From Datisca glomerata (taxonomy: Eukaryota; Streptophyta; Magnoliopsida; Cucurbitales; Datiscaceae): 64,000 nt of DNA. Below are positions 10,090 to 22,414 of the stretch, in pieces. Location of the stretch: contig QANY01004032.1 of NCBI GenBank assembly GCA_003255025.1, positions 1,668,756 through 1,732,755 of the forward strand, read 5' to 3'. The stretch's first letter is position 1, and each line of letters starts with the position of its first letter. Position numbers and translations under genes: made by a program. The notes under the pieces were generated by a model. That model saw nothing but the letters and a program-made list of their open reading frames with translations, was not told where the DNA came from and did not search any database.

Positions 10090-12419
10090 GTAATATATGC
10101 GTAAGTGACGAATTTACCGCTAATATCTAATTTTTATATTTGTCATCATTATATATAAGCATAATTTTGAATTTATATTATAGTACGCAAATGTGCTCCT
10201 TTGAAAGAAGTTTATGTATCCATCTGTTTGGTTCACACCCACATGTATTAGACAGTAGGTGTGTCAACAAGGAAAAAAATGTCATTGCCTTATTAAAAAG
10301 TATAAATAGGAAAAACGTGTGATATTTGCATTCTTACCATTTGAAAATGTAATTTTAATAGGCTAACACATTCATTGACTGCAATATATTTAAACAATTA
10401 GATTAGTATACTTTAATGGTAAAAATTATATGGTATATATCAATGTACTCTCGATAAATAGCACCAATTTTTTGCAGTGACGTAATGAAGAACACCCTAT
10501 TTTAGGTGCTGAAAATAATATTTCTAAATTGTTCTAATAGAAACGGCATATACAATAAATAAAATAATATTTTTAACGTGATTCAGTCAATTTGTCTACA
10601 TCCACAGATATATTATTATCATCAACAATACCTCATATATATAAAAAAACCAAAACACTAACTTTCTTATTCAAAATAGTAAACTCATTTAAAACAGAAT
10701 ATCACATAATGACTTATAAATAGAAATCCCATTCACCAAGAAATTTGAAACACCAAATTCAAATATAAATTATGATGGAATGTTGCTCCACATCATATAA
10801 ATAGACTCTTAAGCCTAATACCGTCTCGTTTTAAGGAGTGCTGGGTGACTTTTCAATTTATACTTTATGATTTCCATGATTTATCCTTGCAAACAATAAA
10901 ATAATAATAATATATTTAAATAATACTCAACGAAAAATGGAAAATTTCTTTCCATAGCTGGAATTTTTCGAGTTATGATATTCAAATTTGTTACATCTAT
11001 TATTGAAGTTATATATATATATATATATATATATTATTTATTGTTACTTTCTCTGGATCACACATGCATAAGATAACTTATATACAAAAATATTTTGTGC
11101 ATTTTAATTTTAATCGTAATTTGCGTGGTCAATACCAAAATCTCAAATAAAAAGAAACTGCTTTTCCTTTTGGAGGGAGAATTATTAAAAGGCTCAACCA
11201 GAGATAGAGCCTGTACTGAATATTCTATTATCATACACACTGCATAATTGTTTTGTAACGTTCAATCTTTAAATATCGCAATTAGCTAGGCCCCCCTATT
11301 AATTTTTGTGAATTTTTTAGTATTTCAACGATAAAAAAAACATTTAAACACCTATAAAACTATTCAATAAAAATTTGAAAAAAATGTGATTTGAGTTAGT
11401 TAAAGTTTCAAATTAATAAGCTTGTTATACATATTGAACTAACTAAATTGAAATCTTAATATGTACATTGCAATCACATAAAAATATTTTTGCGCGAAAT
11501 TTTTTTTGAAAATGAAAACATATATTTAGACATACGTACAAAAAGTAGATCCTCGCACGTCAAAATTTACATATCTATGCAAAAAAACCTATTTTTACAT
11601 TTAAAATGAAAGTAAAGTATCCAAAAAAAAGTTTGACGTAGTATTTTATTTGTAATGAAATCGAGGTAGCCTTTAAAATGATAAATACGAATGTTTAAAA
11701 GAATGCTAAAATGGCTAATTTTTCAAGAGTCCCTTCGCGATATTCTGTAAGGTTTGTCGTATCATGGTTAGATGTGGAAGGTTTTCTTTTGGATGAGGAG
11801 ACCTTAACACGATTCATCGTATGAAAACGACATGAAGAATTAGGATAAAGAGATCAGAATATTTAATGTTCACGTCATATTTTGGCCTTTGGTCAACATA
11901 TAAATTAAGACACGTGTGTATAGTAAAGGTTATCAAATTATTTATGCTCGAAATCGAAAGGGTTGCCTTGGCCTACTATTCTCAATTATCATCATGCTAA
12001 CCTAAGATTCCTTTTGAGGAATGCTACCCTCTCGTGTATAATAATTTTTTAGTTTGATATGAAATTAGATTTAATAAATAAAATAAAGGGGAAATATCTG
12101 AGGAGCCGTGTATTTTACCTTTTTTTTGTCTTTAAAAGTTACAAATTTGACGGGATTAAAATTATGTGACTTAATACGAATTCACAGACTTCATATGCCT
12201 AGTTAGGTGAGAACAATAAAACCGTACACCATTCAATCTCTACTTCTTTTTACAATATAATTTATACTTTTGATGTTTTTAACAACTCTTTTGTTAATTA
12301 TTTTAATCTTGATTTCCATCTAAAATACAGATGATAGATTTTTGTACTAAAAAATATATATCCTTTGTCCAGTAGATCATCTTGCCTTAGATGCATGACG
12401 ATGTCAGATCAAATATGAT
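10090..12419. other. AT-rich spacer, no gene recognised
   Basis: About 2.3 kb lies between elements A and D. Open frames are at most about 60 codons with no recognisable domain. An (AT)n microsatellite lies at about 11012-11034. A segment near 10790-10870 (tataaatagactcttaag..., ccgtctcgttttaagg) looks promoter- or LTR-like, but I found no partner copy in the window. Confidence 0.6.
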
Positions 12420-13020
12420 TGTACATGAGAGTTGGTGACCTCGACGTTGACTCATCGCGAAGCATAACTCTTACAACGTATCGGGAGTACATCCTCCCCC
12501 ATGGATGCACCATGGGTGCCGCCCGTGAGGTAGCGCTCATGGGTGCCGCCCGTGAGGTAGCGCTCATGGGTGCCGCCCCTAAGGGACCCATGAGGTGCCG
12601 CCCCTGAGGTAGCGCTCATGGGTGCATCCCTTCAGGTGCCGCCCTTGAGGAAGCACTCATGAGTGCCGCCTCTGAGGTACAGATGGAATCCCGTCCCCAT
12701 GGTAGTACCATGGGGTGTCGTCCTCATGGTAGTACCATGGGGAGCCGCACCCGTGAGTGTACTATGGAGGTGCCTAGATCACTTTCATAATAGAACTCGA
12801 AGATAAAAATAACGCACTTCGGTCAAGGCATATTGCTATGCTATCACAACGTGTTATCATTTCACAAACCACTAAGTCAAGTGATAAAGACTTCAGTGGA
12901 CATATGATTGCCTGTGAACGCTGGGAAGGTTGTGGACTAGTAGGATTAGAGGCGAGGCTACATCGTATTGAAAAGGACATACGTGTTCCAATATGACTAC
13001 TTTGACCATTAAGGGTATTC
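12420..13020 (+). repeat. Element D 5' LTR, left part
   Basis: It matches the start of the 3' LTR at 41430: tgtacatgagagttg, gacgttgactc, the catgggtgccgcc repeats, then ctaagtcaagtgayaaagac and gtggacatatg. The match runs to gcgaggctac at about 12962. About 55 bp before the element B insertion do not match the 3' LTR. The LTR resumes at 32368. Confidence 0.85.
12502..12745. repeat. GC-rich 27-bp minisatellite in element D LTR
   Basis: Repeats of the form catgggtgccgcccgtgagg + tagcgct occur, the first two identical and the later ones diverged, followed by two catggtagtaccatgggg units. The 3' LTR has a shorter, more diverged version at 41510-41665. The stretch is sharply GC-rich in an AT-rich neighbourhood. 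Confidence 0.8.
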
Positions 13021-15279
13021 TGCTGGTCGTCACGGCGCGTGCAGGGTGAAAGCGTGAAGGCACATGACCTTTTAAAAATTTAAACTTTTAATAAAAATCA
13101 AATATTTTAATAAAACAAAACTTGAGCAATGCCACGATAACTAAATAAAATTTTTTATTCAAAACTATTTTTCAATCAGTCAGGATTCATTATATATTTA
13201 TAAGTTAAATTTACAACATAAAAGATTAGGAATCGTATACCTCTTGTAGTCTATATCAAGTGTCCTTGCAAAAACTGATTGATCCTCCATTCCCACGAAA
13301 TTGTTCCAACGATTAGTAGGATCCGAGATCCACACCAAGATATTCTAAGTCAATCTTCAACGCACTGGGACGTGTGTGAGCATATAGAATATTTTAAGAT
13401 ACTTTTTATTTCTCTAGATATTCTCAACACATGAGATCTAGAGATTTTCTGAGAAGGACTTTAGTGAGACATTTCTCTAAAAGAACATGATGATTATTAT
13501 TTTAGAGATTTGATTAATGTTTAATCATAGAAGAAAATCTATCTGACACCAATCGTGTTCTCAATTCAAACTCTTAATTAACGAACTGATGATCTGATCA
13601 AATGATTCTCCCCTCTTCTTTCAACAACTAAGGCCATTAGAATAATATTTATATATATTCTAGATAATGGCGTATCAAATTTTTAGGGATAAGCTGAAAT
13701 AATATCTAATTATAAAATTATCAATTGCAGTGGGACCCACTACAATTGTGCACAAATGGAGTGCCACATGGCACTGCAGTGAGCCGTGAGCCAGCACAGT
13801 ACCTCACGGCACCACTGTAGTGCCATGTGGCACTACAGTGTTGCACACTCACTACTGTAGTACCACATGACACTATAGTAGTCCATGTGAATTTTTAATA
13901 CCCTATCAGTGATTGACACGTGACAATTACTGTAATTAAATATTTATTTTAATCTAATAATTATCTAGATATTAGTTAATTTAAAATTAACATATCTGAT
14001 TATCCATATCAACTAACTTATCTGTTATTTTATAAATAACATATATAGTTGATTTAAATTATTATCTAATAATAATTTAATTATCTAATTTCACTAATTA
14101 GATATTCAGTCTCCCTTACCAATAATGAAAAAAATCGATAATTATATATATATATATATAATTTCTGAAAATTATATTTAAATATATAAATAATTCAATT
14201 AATTAATTCTTAATTAATTAATCACACATAATTATCTCATAATTATGTACATGCCCCAGAATAAAAATTCTTTTTGCAAGTCAGTTTTTTTCTCATGTCC
14301 TGAAATACTCACACCCTAAACAACGAAGTATGGAGGTGACTTGGGGACCATCGACTTATAATCTTAAGCTCCAATAAACCTGATTATTAATAAAAATCTT
14401 TAATTAAATAATCTTATTTACTAATTCTATTATTACTCCACTATAAACATGAAATTACATTCTTAGATATAATAGCATTTATTTATAGAGTATTTTCTTG
14501 TAGTCCACCGACATAATCATTTCATTTAATTGTGTCCTCCAATTATTAGTTCGTAATTAGAACTGGTTAAAATTACCGTTTACTAATCTAATTACAGCTT
14601 GATCCCTGAGTATCATTAATCCATTAGTGATGGCTAATTTATAATCTTATTATAAATTGAGCTCAATAATCATTCAGTTCTAGAATTAACACTTAAGGAA
14701 ACCAATATACGATCCGTTAGAAAAGTTTAGATCTGAAATCTTGTAAGATCATATTTTCAGCCATCCACATCACTGAATCTCCAAAACAAAAGTCACTAGC
14801 CTGTTTAAAAAGTAGACCTTAATGTATAGGAGTTTATGACTACTCAAGATTCAGACTTATCTACATATGATCATCGAATTGATGTGTATTAAATTTTTTT
14901 GATAAATGACACATTAATAAAAATATTAATTCACATCGGTCCTATCATATATAGTCTTAATATATAAAGTACCTTCATTAAGATATCTATCCATATCAAT
15001 GATCCGGATCTAGATCACATGCACTCATAATACTTAGTGAACCGTACTAGCAACCATTCATTACAGATTCCATACTTTAATATGTTGCTGATAATTTTAT
15101 TCATTATCTATGATCTTAATCCTCTCGTACTAATACAAGATCATAGTCTTATTAGTGAATATAGAATTTTCAGATATTCATATAACTTATTCAACAATTA
15201 TTTAAAACAAAAATATAATACTCTTTAAATGTCATATCAAAATGTCAATATACATGCTTTGAGGGCATAACCCCCAACA
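13021..15279 (-). repeat. Element B 3' LTR
   Basis: The 2,259-bp copy matches 29876-32367 along most of its length. Examples are the gatcctccattcccacgaaat block, the ataaggccattagaataatat block and the last 40 bp, catgctttgagggcataacc. It lacks the 332-bp duplication of the 5' LTR. It carries about 100 bp of extra palindromic sequence near 13780-13900. An (AT)n run lies at about 14141-14160. Confidence 0.9.
13752..13890. repeat. Palindrome cluster in element B 3' LTR
   Basis: Repeated GTGCCA/TGGCAC and ACTGTAGT/ACTACAGT words form hairpins. The best is 13813-13840: 13-bp arms, cactgtagtgcca and tggcactacagtg, around a 2-nt centre, with no mismatch. A second, atggagtgccacatggcact, lies at about 13757-13776. 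The 5' LTR keeps only a decayed version near 30915-30990. Confidence 0.75.
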
Positions 15280-15300
15280 ATCTCTCACTTTCCCTAAAGC
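15280..15300 (-). promoter_or_regulatory. Element B polypurine tract
   Basis: On the minus strand the tract reads tttagggaaagtgagagat, directly before the TGTTGGGGG start of the 3' LTR. It is the expected second-strand primer for reverse transcription. Confidence 0.8.
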
Positions 15301-15950
15301 AAATGTGGCATTTCTCTCAATCTCATGTTACGCACATGACCCTCAAATGACTTCTCAAGAAATGTCTTTGTAAAAGGATCAACCATGTTTTGTTCTGATG
15401 CTATGTTCATAACGGTCATATCCCCTCGATGCTCGATCTCTCTTACAAGATGATATTTCCTCTTTATGTGCTTGCCTCTCCTGTGACTAGGTTCCTTGGA
15501 ATTTACTTCCGCTCCACTACTATCATAGTACATGATCAATGACTTTTCTATATCTGAAACTACTTCCAGATTAGAATAGAACTTTCTAAGCCATACCACA
15601 TCTTCCGCAACTTCACAAACCGCTATATATTCGGCTACCATAGTGAAATCTATAATGTTGGATTGTTTAATACTTCTTTAGACTATAACTCCTCCACCTA
15701 GGGTGAATACTGATCCAGATGTCGACTATCGACTGTCTCTGTCTGATTGAAAATCAGAATCAGTATATCTAGTGGGGTTCAGGTCTCCATCTAAATAAAC
15801 AAGCATATATTTTCTCGTTCTCCTAAGATACTTGAGAATATGCTTTAACATAATCCAAAAAATTTCAAACCTGGATTCGATTGATAACGACTGACAATTC
15901 CCACTGGATAAAAGATTTCTGGTCTTGTACACAACATTGCATACATGAGA
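15294..15950 (-). pseudogene. Element B RNase H domain
   Basis: The open part 15294-15641 contains VAEYIAVCEVAEDVVWLRKF, the copia RNase H block with its Glu. A YYDSSGAEVNSKEP-like block and a RRGKHIKRKYHLVREIEHRG block follow, then VDPFTKTFLEK, ending next to the polypurine tract as expected. A second open stretch, 15726-15932, carries the upstream LKYLRRTRKYMLVY and DSDFQSDRDS blocks. A stop and a frameshift near 15650-15720 separate them. The domain would degrade the RNA strand of the RNA/DNA hybrid. Confidence 0.85.
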
Positions 15951-16770
15951 CTTTCAATTGCTGAAGGATAGGGAACCTTTCTCATATCATCTTACCCCTG
16001 AGGTGTCTTAGGACATTGTTCCTTGGAGATAACAATTCCATGTATAGTCGGTTGTTGATTCTTGGAATTCTTCAAAAATAATCTCTCCAGCACCTTATCA
16101 ATATAAGATGCCTGAGAAAGTGGCAAGAACTTGTTCTTTCTATTTCTTAGAATTTGGATGTCTAGAACATAGCTTGCTTCTCCCAAATCTTTCATTTGAA
16201 ATTTCTCAGCTAACCACTTCTTTACCGTTGACAAAGTTTCTACATCATTCACAATGAGTAGAATATCATCAACATAAAGAACTAAGAAAACCACTATCAT
16301 ATCTTTGGTGTATATATAAACACAGGCTTTATTGACATTTTGCTTGAAGCCATAAGACTTTCTAATCTCATCAAAGGTAAGATTCCTTTGATGCTTTCTT
16401 TAATCCATAAATGGATTTAAGCAACTTGCATACTTTCTGATCTTGCCCCTTTTGTACGAATCCTTCTGGTTGCATCATGTAGAAGCTTTCTTCAAGAGAG
16501 CCATTAAGAAAAGCTATCTTGATATCCATTTACCATATCCCATAGTCAAAACTATCAGCTATAGACAAAAGGATGCAAATGGATTTTAGCATGACCAAAT
16601 GGTAGAATGTCTCTTCATAATCGACTCTCTCCCTTTATGTATAGCTGTTTGCTACTAACTGTGCCTTGAAAGTCTCTACTTTCCCATCTACATCTCTTTT
16701 CTACTTGAAGATCCATTTATAATCAATGGGCCTGGCATTTTTCAGGTGGATCTATAAGTTCCCAGACGGA
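15951..16770 (-). pseudogene. Element B reverse transcriptase
   Basis: The catalytic core LYVDDILLIVND is intact, with the YVDD codons at 16266-16277. The frame 15992-16300 continues through KKWLAEKFQMKDLGEASYVL and ASYIDKVLERL. Upstream in other frames are a MMQPEGFVQKGQDQKVCKL block (about 16415-16490) and a YKWIFK block (about 16700). Several stops and a frameshift near 16300-16400 break it. In an active element it would copy the RNA into DNA inside the particle. Confidence 0.85.
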
Positions 16771-16990
16771 ATTGGATTACATAGATTCCATTTCCTAGTT
16801 CAAGGCATCTTGTCGCTTCTCCTTTTCAGGATCATCCACTGATTCTTCATATGATAATGGATCATCCTTATTAGTGTCTGACGCTAGGACATGTGCCTCT
16901 AATTAGTAGTGAACTGGTTGTCTCATAACCCTCTCACTACGACGTTGCACCAGGGTGCAAGAACTATGGTTTCTCTAGTTTGGCGTTTAT
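16771..16990 (-). other. Element B integrase-RT linker, degraded
   Basis: About 220 bp lies between the post-integrase segment and the RT. In copia elements this is a variable acidic or Ser-rich linker. I see stops and no conserved motif. Confidence 0.5.
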
Positions 16991-17876
16991 CAGTAGAAAT
17001 TGAACGTGGCCTAATCTCATTAGTCGTTAATTCCTCAAGAACTACTTTGCTACGAGTTTTGTAGTTTTGCATATAGTCATGCCCAAGAAAGGTTGCATTT
17101 TTTTTTACACAAACACATTTTGATCATTGTGACTATAAAAGTACCAACCTCTAGTCTCTAGAGAATAGCCAACGAATATGCATACCTTAGACATTGAGTC
17201 TAACATTGTGGTATTGGGTCTAAGACCGTGAGCCGGACACGCCCATGTACGAAAATGACGCAAACTAGGTTTGATGTCATTCCATAAATCTAAAGGCGTC
17301 TTGTTTACAGGCTTAGAGGGCATTACATTCAAAATGTATGTTGCCGTTTGTAGTGTAAATCCCCAAATTATAAGTGACAATGATGAGCAGCTTAACATCG
17401 ACCTAACCATATCCAATAAGGTTCGGTTTCTCCTCTCTACAACACCATTTTGTTGTGGTGTACCAGGTGCTATGAGTTGGGATAGGATTCCACACTCTAA
17501 CAGAAAATCCTTGAATCCTAAATCCAAGTAGTCACCACCTTGATCGGATCAAAGGGTTTTCCATGATTTACCTAATTGCTTTTCAGCTTTAACCTTGAAG
17601 TCTTTAAGCTATTTAAAAGTTTCAGACTTTTGATGTATTGGGTAACTATAACCATATCTAGAGTAGTCATCAATGAAAGTGACAAAATACTCATACCGAC
17701 CTATAACTTGTACATTGATTGGTCCACAGACATCTCTATGTACTAACTCAAATGGTTCCTTTGCTCTTTGGCCCTTTCCTATGAATGGTCTATTGGTCAT
17801 TTTACCCTTTAGATAGGATTCACAAGCAGAAAGAGTTCCAACTTTTAGCTCTCTTAAAGTACCATGCTTTATTAAC
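16991..17876 (-). pseudogene. Element B integrase core and post-integrase segment
   Basis: All three acidic catalytic residues can be read. The first is in VHRDVCGPINVQVIGRYEYF (17609-17800). The second is in an SDQGGDY block at about 17540, with a stop just before it. The third is in QQNGVVERRNRTLLDMVRSM in the open frame 17105-17527. That frame continues into the copia post-integrase segment, with VCIFVGYSLETRGWYFYSH near its end. At least one stop and one frameshift separate the pieces. The enzyme would join the cDNA to the chromosome. Confidence 0.87.
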
Positions 17877-18159
17877 CTATTTAAACTTTAACATATCTAG
17901 ATTAATAGGTCTCAACCTAAGATGCCATAAATATATGTTATCATCTTCATAAACTCTTTGTCGTTTGTTATTTTCAGATTTTGGTACTTTAAATAATTCA
18001 GAATTATTTAACGAGCGTTTAGTCGGTTTAAGTATATATAGTCCATTTATAATTTTAGCATGACAGATATCGAATCCATTCTTAGAAATAATAGACTCTT
18101 TATTAATGAAAGAAACTTCGAATAATTGTTCTGGAAAAAATGAAAGAGAAATCAAATTC
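17877..18159 (-). pseudogene. Element B GAG-pre-integrase domain
   Basis: The open frame 17877-18191 ends with NIYLWHLRLRPINLDMLKF, the His-containing zinc-finger start of copia integrase (usually LWHxRLGHIN). Upstream is a CHAKIINGLYIL-like block. The Gly-His pair after the Leu reads RP here, so the finger is degraded. It overlaps the gag-protease frame by about 30 bp in another phase, indicating a small frameshift. Confidence 0.75.
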
Positions 18160-19281
18160 CTAAAAAAAACCAAGAATATAATAAAGATCATTCAAAACTA
18201 AGTAATTATATCTAAAAAGTAAACGCATTGTCCCTAATGTTTTAGCTAACATGAACACACCACTGCCAACTCTCAAAATGACATCACCATCAGCCAGTTC
18301 CCTTGACGAATCAAGCATCTGCAAAGAAGAACATACATTGTTAGTGGCTCCTGAACCAAGTACCCAAGATGACAAATCATATTCCACTAAATAAGCTTCA
18401 AGTACAAGTAAATCATATTTACCTTTCTTTTTTAGCTCAGAGAGATACTTGTTACAGTTTCTCTTCCAATAACCTTCAACCCCACAGTGGAAGCACTTTC
18501 CATTGGACTTGCTCTCTCTCTCTATCTTGTTCTTCTTAGCTTTCGGCAATGTCTTGTCTTTCCTTACTCTTTTGTTCTTACTCTTGTCCTTACCACTGTT
18601 CTTCTTCATTTTCTTATTCTTAACAATATTGGAAGAAGGCTTTTGCTCGACAACATTTACCTCGCCTTCTTTGGTGATTCTAAGGTTGAGTGACTCAAAA
18701 GTCTGCAGGTCATTCAACAATTGGGTCATGTTGAATTGCAATTTGTTCATAACATAGTTGATCGTGAATGCAGAAAAAGCTGGTGTCAGCGACTCTCGTA
18801 TGATGCTAACTTGAGTCCGCTCATCAATGGTCTCCCCATATTCTTCTACCTCGTGCATTATGTTGATCATGTTCAAAACATGTTCTCGAACAAAAGTGCC
18901 CTTCCTCATCTTAGTTTTCATATAGCTCCTAGTGGCCTCATGACAACTTTGATCGGACTGCTGCCTAAACATTTCCTGTAAAGATTCCATATTCTCATAG
19001 GCAGTCTTCATGCTTTCATGCTTGGTTCTTAGTACATCATTCATCCTCACAAGCATTTAGAACTTCGTCTTGTTGTTTGATATGATCCAAACATCATATT
19101 TGTCCCTAGCATTCTTAGGAGTGTTAGTAGCGGGCTCTTTAGGATATTCCTCTGTAAGAACGAACTTATGGTTCTCACAAATCAACATTAAGTTCATATC
19201 TGATTTCCAATGTACGAAATTATCACCATTCAATTTTTCAAGAGTGAGTAAAATTGTAACCGGGTTGTCCATGGTAGACAT
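18160..19281 (-). pseudogene. gag: Element B gag and protease
   Basis: The first ATG gives MSTMDNPVTILLTLEKLNGD, a typical copia gag start. One in-frame TAA at about 19054-19056 interrupts it; the frame then continues 298 codons. Visible in order are a capsid region (SLQEMFRQQSDQSCHEA, ending in LLNDLQTFESLNLRI), a Lys-rich linker, one CCHC zinc knuckle (CFHCGVEGYWKRNC) and the protease start. The protease motif, normally LDSGAT, reads WVLGSGATNNVCSS, so the catalytic Asp is Gly. The capsid part would form the particle; the protease would be inactive. Confidence 0.88.
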
Positions 19282-20910
19282 AATATTGATAACTGAAATT
19301 TAAAACATACATGATTCAATATAACTGATAAATACCTAGAATTTGAAAAGTAAACGTGAGGCATGAATGCAATCATAATAAACACATAAATTTAGCATTA
19401 CCAATCACAATAGAACAACCCAATAATTAATGTGCCGCCTTAGGATCAGTCAGATTAACCTCACACTTTCTATCAGACATTCTCATCCTTATTAATTAAA
19501 ATTTAAAATATCTCATATTTTCTCTTTTAATAATAAGGTATCGCATGTTCGGTCAAGTCACAACTATCCACATGAAAGTTTATTTGTAATTTTGTGAGTA
19601 TAACCCATCATTTCAGATTTCATAACTTCATTTAGAATATGCCGCCTTAGGGTCGGTCAAAACTAAACTACATCACTTCCTCCTATCTTCTTAAGAAGTC
19701 TAACCTTGATATTGGTACAGCTCGAAACTTTCCTTAGGGCGATGAAAACAAAGCCATCTTGAGGCCCTCACTGCACCTCATGGTGTTGTACTAATGATGA
19801 AGATCATATGTTACATTGACATGCCAACGTTCTCCTACTCACTATTTTAGAATAATGTATTTTTATTTTAACTAATCAATTAATTCTAAATTAATTAGTA
19901 GTTAAAATATTAACCCTATGAATATTTAATTATATGTTAATCCAATTTCATTGGTCTAAGTTCATTTAACTTTCTAAAACGCCTAAGTCATAAATATGTG
20001 AACTTAGATTAACTAATTAATTATATTCATCAAATTATAATAAAACTCTTTTACTAAAATCAATTAACCTAAAGGTTGCTATAGCCTTTAGTGTGGTGTG
20101 ATTACTATGTTTTAACTACTTAAAACCTAGAAGTTTACATGTAATTGATTTCATAAAGTAATACATATAAACCTACTAGGACAATCCTAATAAATCATGT
20201 TTCTACAGATGAGATGCATGATTAAATAAAACTGTATGAGATTTTCATGTATGGAATATGATCGATTAATGCATGGACATGTTATCAAACATAACAATTA
20301 AATAATTATTTCACAATTAAATAAAATAATAATGGACCGAGTGATTATTCTGTATTCTTAAATTACAACCCTTGAAATAAAAAAATAAAATTACAAAGTA
20401 GATTTCAAGAATACATATTTCTCAAATATTACATTCTACTCCTAATGTTCATCTTCATAATTTTGAAGCTTTAAAAAAAACTCTTGTTAATTAGAAAAAC
20501 TAGTTTTTTAATTAAAATAATTTCTATAATTATCCATTTCAATATAGTTGACTTTGACTTAGTCAAATAAAAATTTTATTTGATTTGGTCAAACTTTGGT
20601 CAAACCCAATCAATCTATTAATTTTTAATTTTTAGAAAATAAAAAATTAATACTTAATTTTAAAATTACATTAATTTCAAATTTTAAATGGATAATTAAA
20701 AGAGTTTGGGTTTTAATGAAACACTTAAGTGATATAGCTGGTTGCATGGTTTGTTGGAAACTTTCCTAAAAAATGTCAAAAGTTGTCACTGACTATAGGA
20801 CTCTCCGATCACCGTCCATCACCATCGCTGCCCGTTTCACTGTCGGCAGCCGCCTGCCGCACTCGACAACCACTGTCCACCACCGGTACAGTATTCACCG
20901 ACATTATTTA
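19282..20910 (-). other. Element B 5' leader, gag-proximal part
   Basis: This is non-coding sequence between gag and the element C insertion. It contains two similar blocks, tgccgccttaggatcagtca at about 19434 and tgccgccttagggtcggtca at about 19640, and a GC-rich patch at 20800-20890. On the minus strand the block aaaatatgagatatttt (about 19500) recurs in the leader of element F at about 52068, so B and F are related. I see no open frame of note. Confidence 0.65.
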
Positions 20911-22379
20911 TGTAACGTCCCGATCCCCAAAGGTTAAACATGCTTAAAAGTTCACAATTAAAAAATGCCCAATTCAATTTAAAACCCTAATTTGAAAAAA
21001 AATCCCCAAATTGAAAACCCTAATTTGCCCTAATTTTAATGTTAAATAGCAGAAGCATAAAATTATTGTAAGAGAATATTAACTCATTAAACTGAAAGAA
21101 ATGATTCATTAAACTGTAATAAAGTGAAGCACGAAAATTCATAAGACATGAAAGTTAAATATGAATATTCATAAATTTATGAAATAACTGAAATCAAATT
21201 GAACTCATAACGTTTATAATTTAACTTAAAAATCATAATCATGCTTACTATGGCAGTCCCTCACTCCTGCTGCTCATCATCACCTACAACACAATCATCT
21301 ATAGGAGTGAGTATTAAAAATATTTAGTAAGTAAATTCACATACTAATAAGTTTCACATGACATAAATGTAAACATATAACTCATGCAAATTTAATTTCA
21401 CACGTTCATTGGTCATATAAAATACTTGTAATAACACATCGATTTCATGATTAACCTATAACTTGAACTTGTACTTATACATGTTGATACTTGTACTTGC
21501 TTGATCATAATTCGGCTAGACATATCCCTCGATTAAAAACCTAACCAGAACTGATTCACAACTTGAACTTGTAACATGAAGGTGAACATGACAGATTAGG
21601 TGTCCTAAAACTTGATGTTACTTAAAGTTAACTGAACCTTAAGGATGCTAATGGTGATACCCCACCATATAACTTGATAGCATGACGTGAACAATCTGGT
21701 TACTTGATAACCATTGAACATGACTAAGTCTACTTCTTGTTTACTTATCACTTTACTTGAATTAATATTCATAAATCACATTATCACACATACATGGGTA
21801 AACATATAACGTGTTCATGAACATAAACGATATAACTATTACATGTATAACTCAAAATATAATCATATATAACATGGTAAATAGTTTCATCGTGATATGA
21901 AAAATAAATAAAATATTTGATCATAAGATTGAATATAAAGAAATAAAAAAAAATTCACATTATATATTCTACACTTATAACATATGAACCTAATAACCAT
22001 GTTCTCAGGCATGGGCTAATCGCCTGAGAAGATGGCGATTGGGCCCTAATCACCACCCGGAGGACCTGATCAATGTTTACAGAGCGACTCGCCATGTCAA
22101 CATGAAAGAGAGAGAGAGATCTAAAATTTAGATTCATATATAATTAAAAAAATCAAACTTTTTAAAAAACCACCGTAAAAATGTTCCAAAAACCACTGTA
22201 TCGATGAAAAACCTTCGAGAAAGAACAACAAAATCGCTGCAAGAGAAAAACTGTCAGAAATCGCCAATATAAAGATAAAAAAATGCCGATATATGATGAA
22301 TAAACCACCGCTACAGGTGCTGAAACCGCCGGTATATAGCATAAAAGGCAGCGGTAAAAGATTCAAAATCGCCGGTACA
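20911..22379 (-). repeat. Element C 3' LTR (rearranged)
   Basis: The first about 1.1 kb (20911-22010) matches 26988-28110 in the 5' LTR closely, for example aaaaccctaatttga, ggttacttgataacca and gaacataaacgatataacta. The last about 370 bp (22010-22379) has no match in the longer 5' LTR. That part ends ccggtaca directly at the polypurine tract. The LTR is therefore about 1 kb shorter than its partner. Confidence 0.8.
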
Positions 22380-22397
22380 TTCTCCCCTCCTTAAGAA
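22380..22397 (-). promoter_or_regulatory. Element C polypurine tract
   Basis: On the minus strand it reads ttcttaaggaggggagaa, followed by TGTA of the LTR. The adjoining ggggacgaaagttcttaagg stretch is characteristic of the end of plant chromovirus pol. Confidence 0.85.
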
Positions 22398-22414
22398 CTT
22401 TCGTCCCCGAAAGG

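Noticed and set aside
12409..12607. Paired plus and minus frames with repeated Ala/Met/Gly pattern
   Set aside because: They arise from the 27-bp LTR minisatellite.
18487..18981. Hydrophobic plus-strand frames opposite element B gag
   Set aside because: They are shadows of the Lys/Glu-rich gag coding strand read in reverse.
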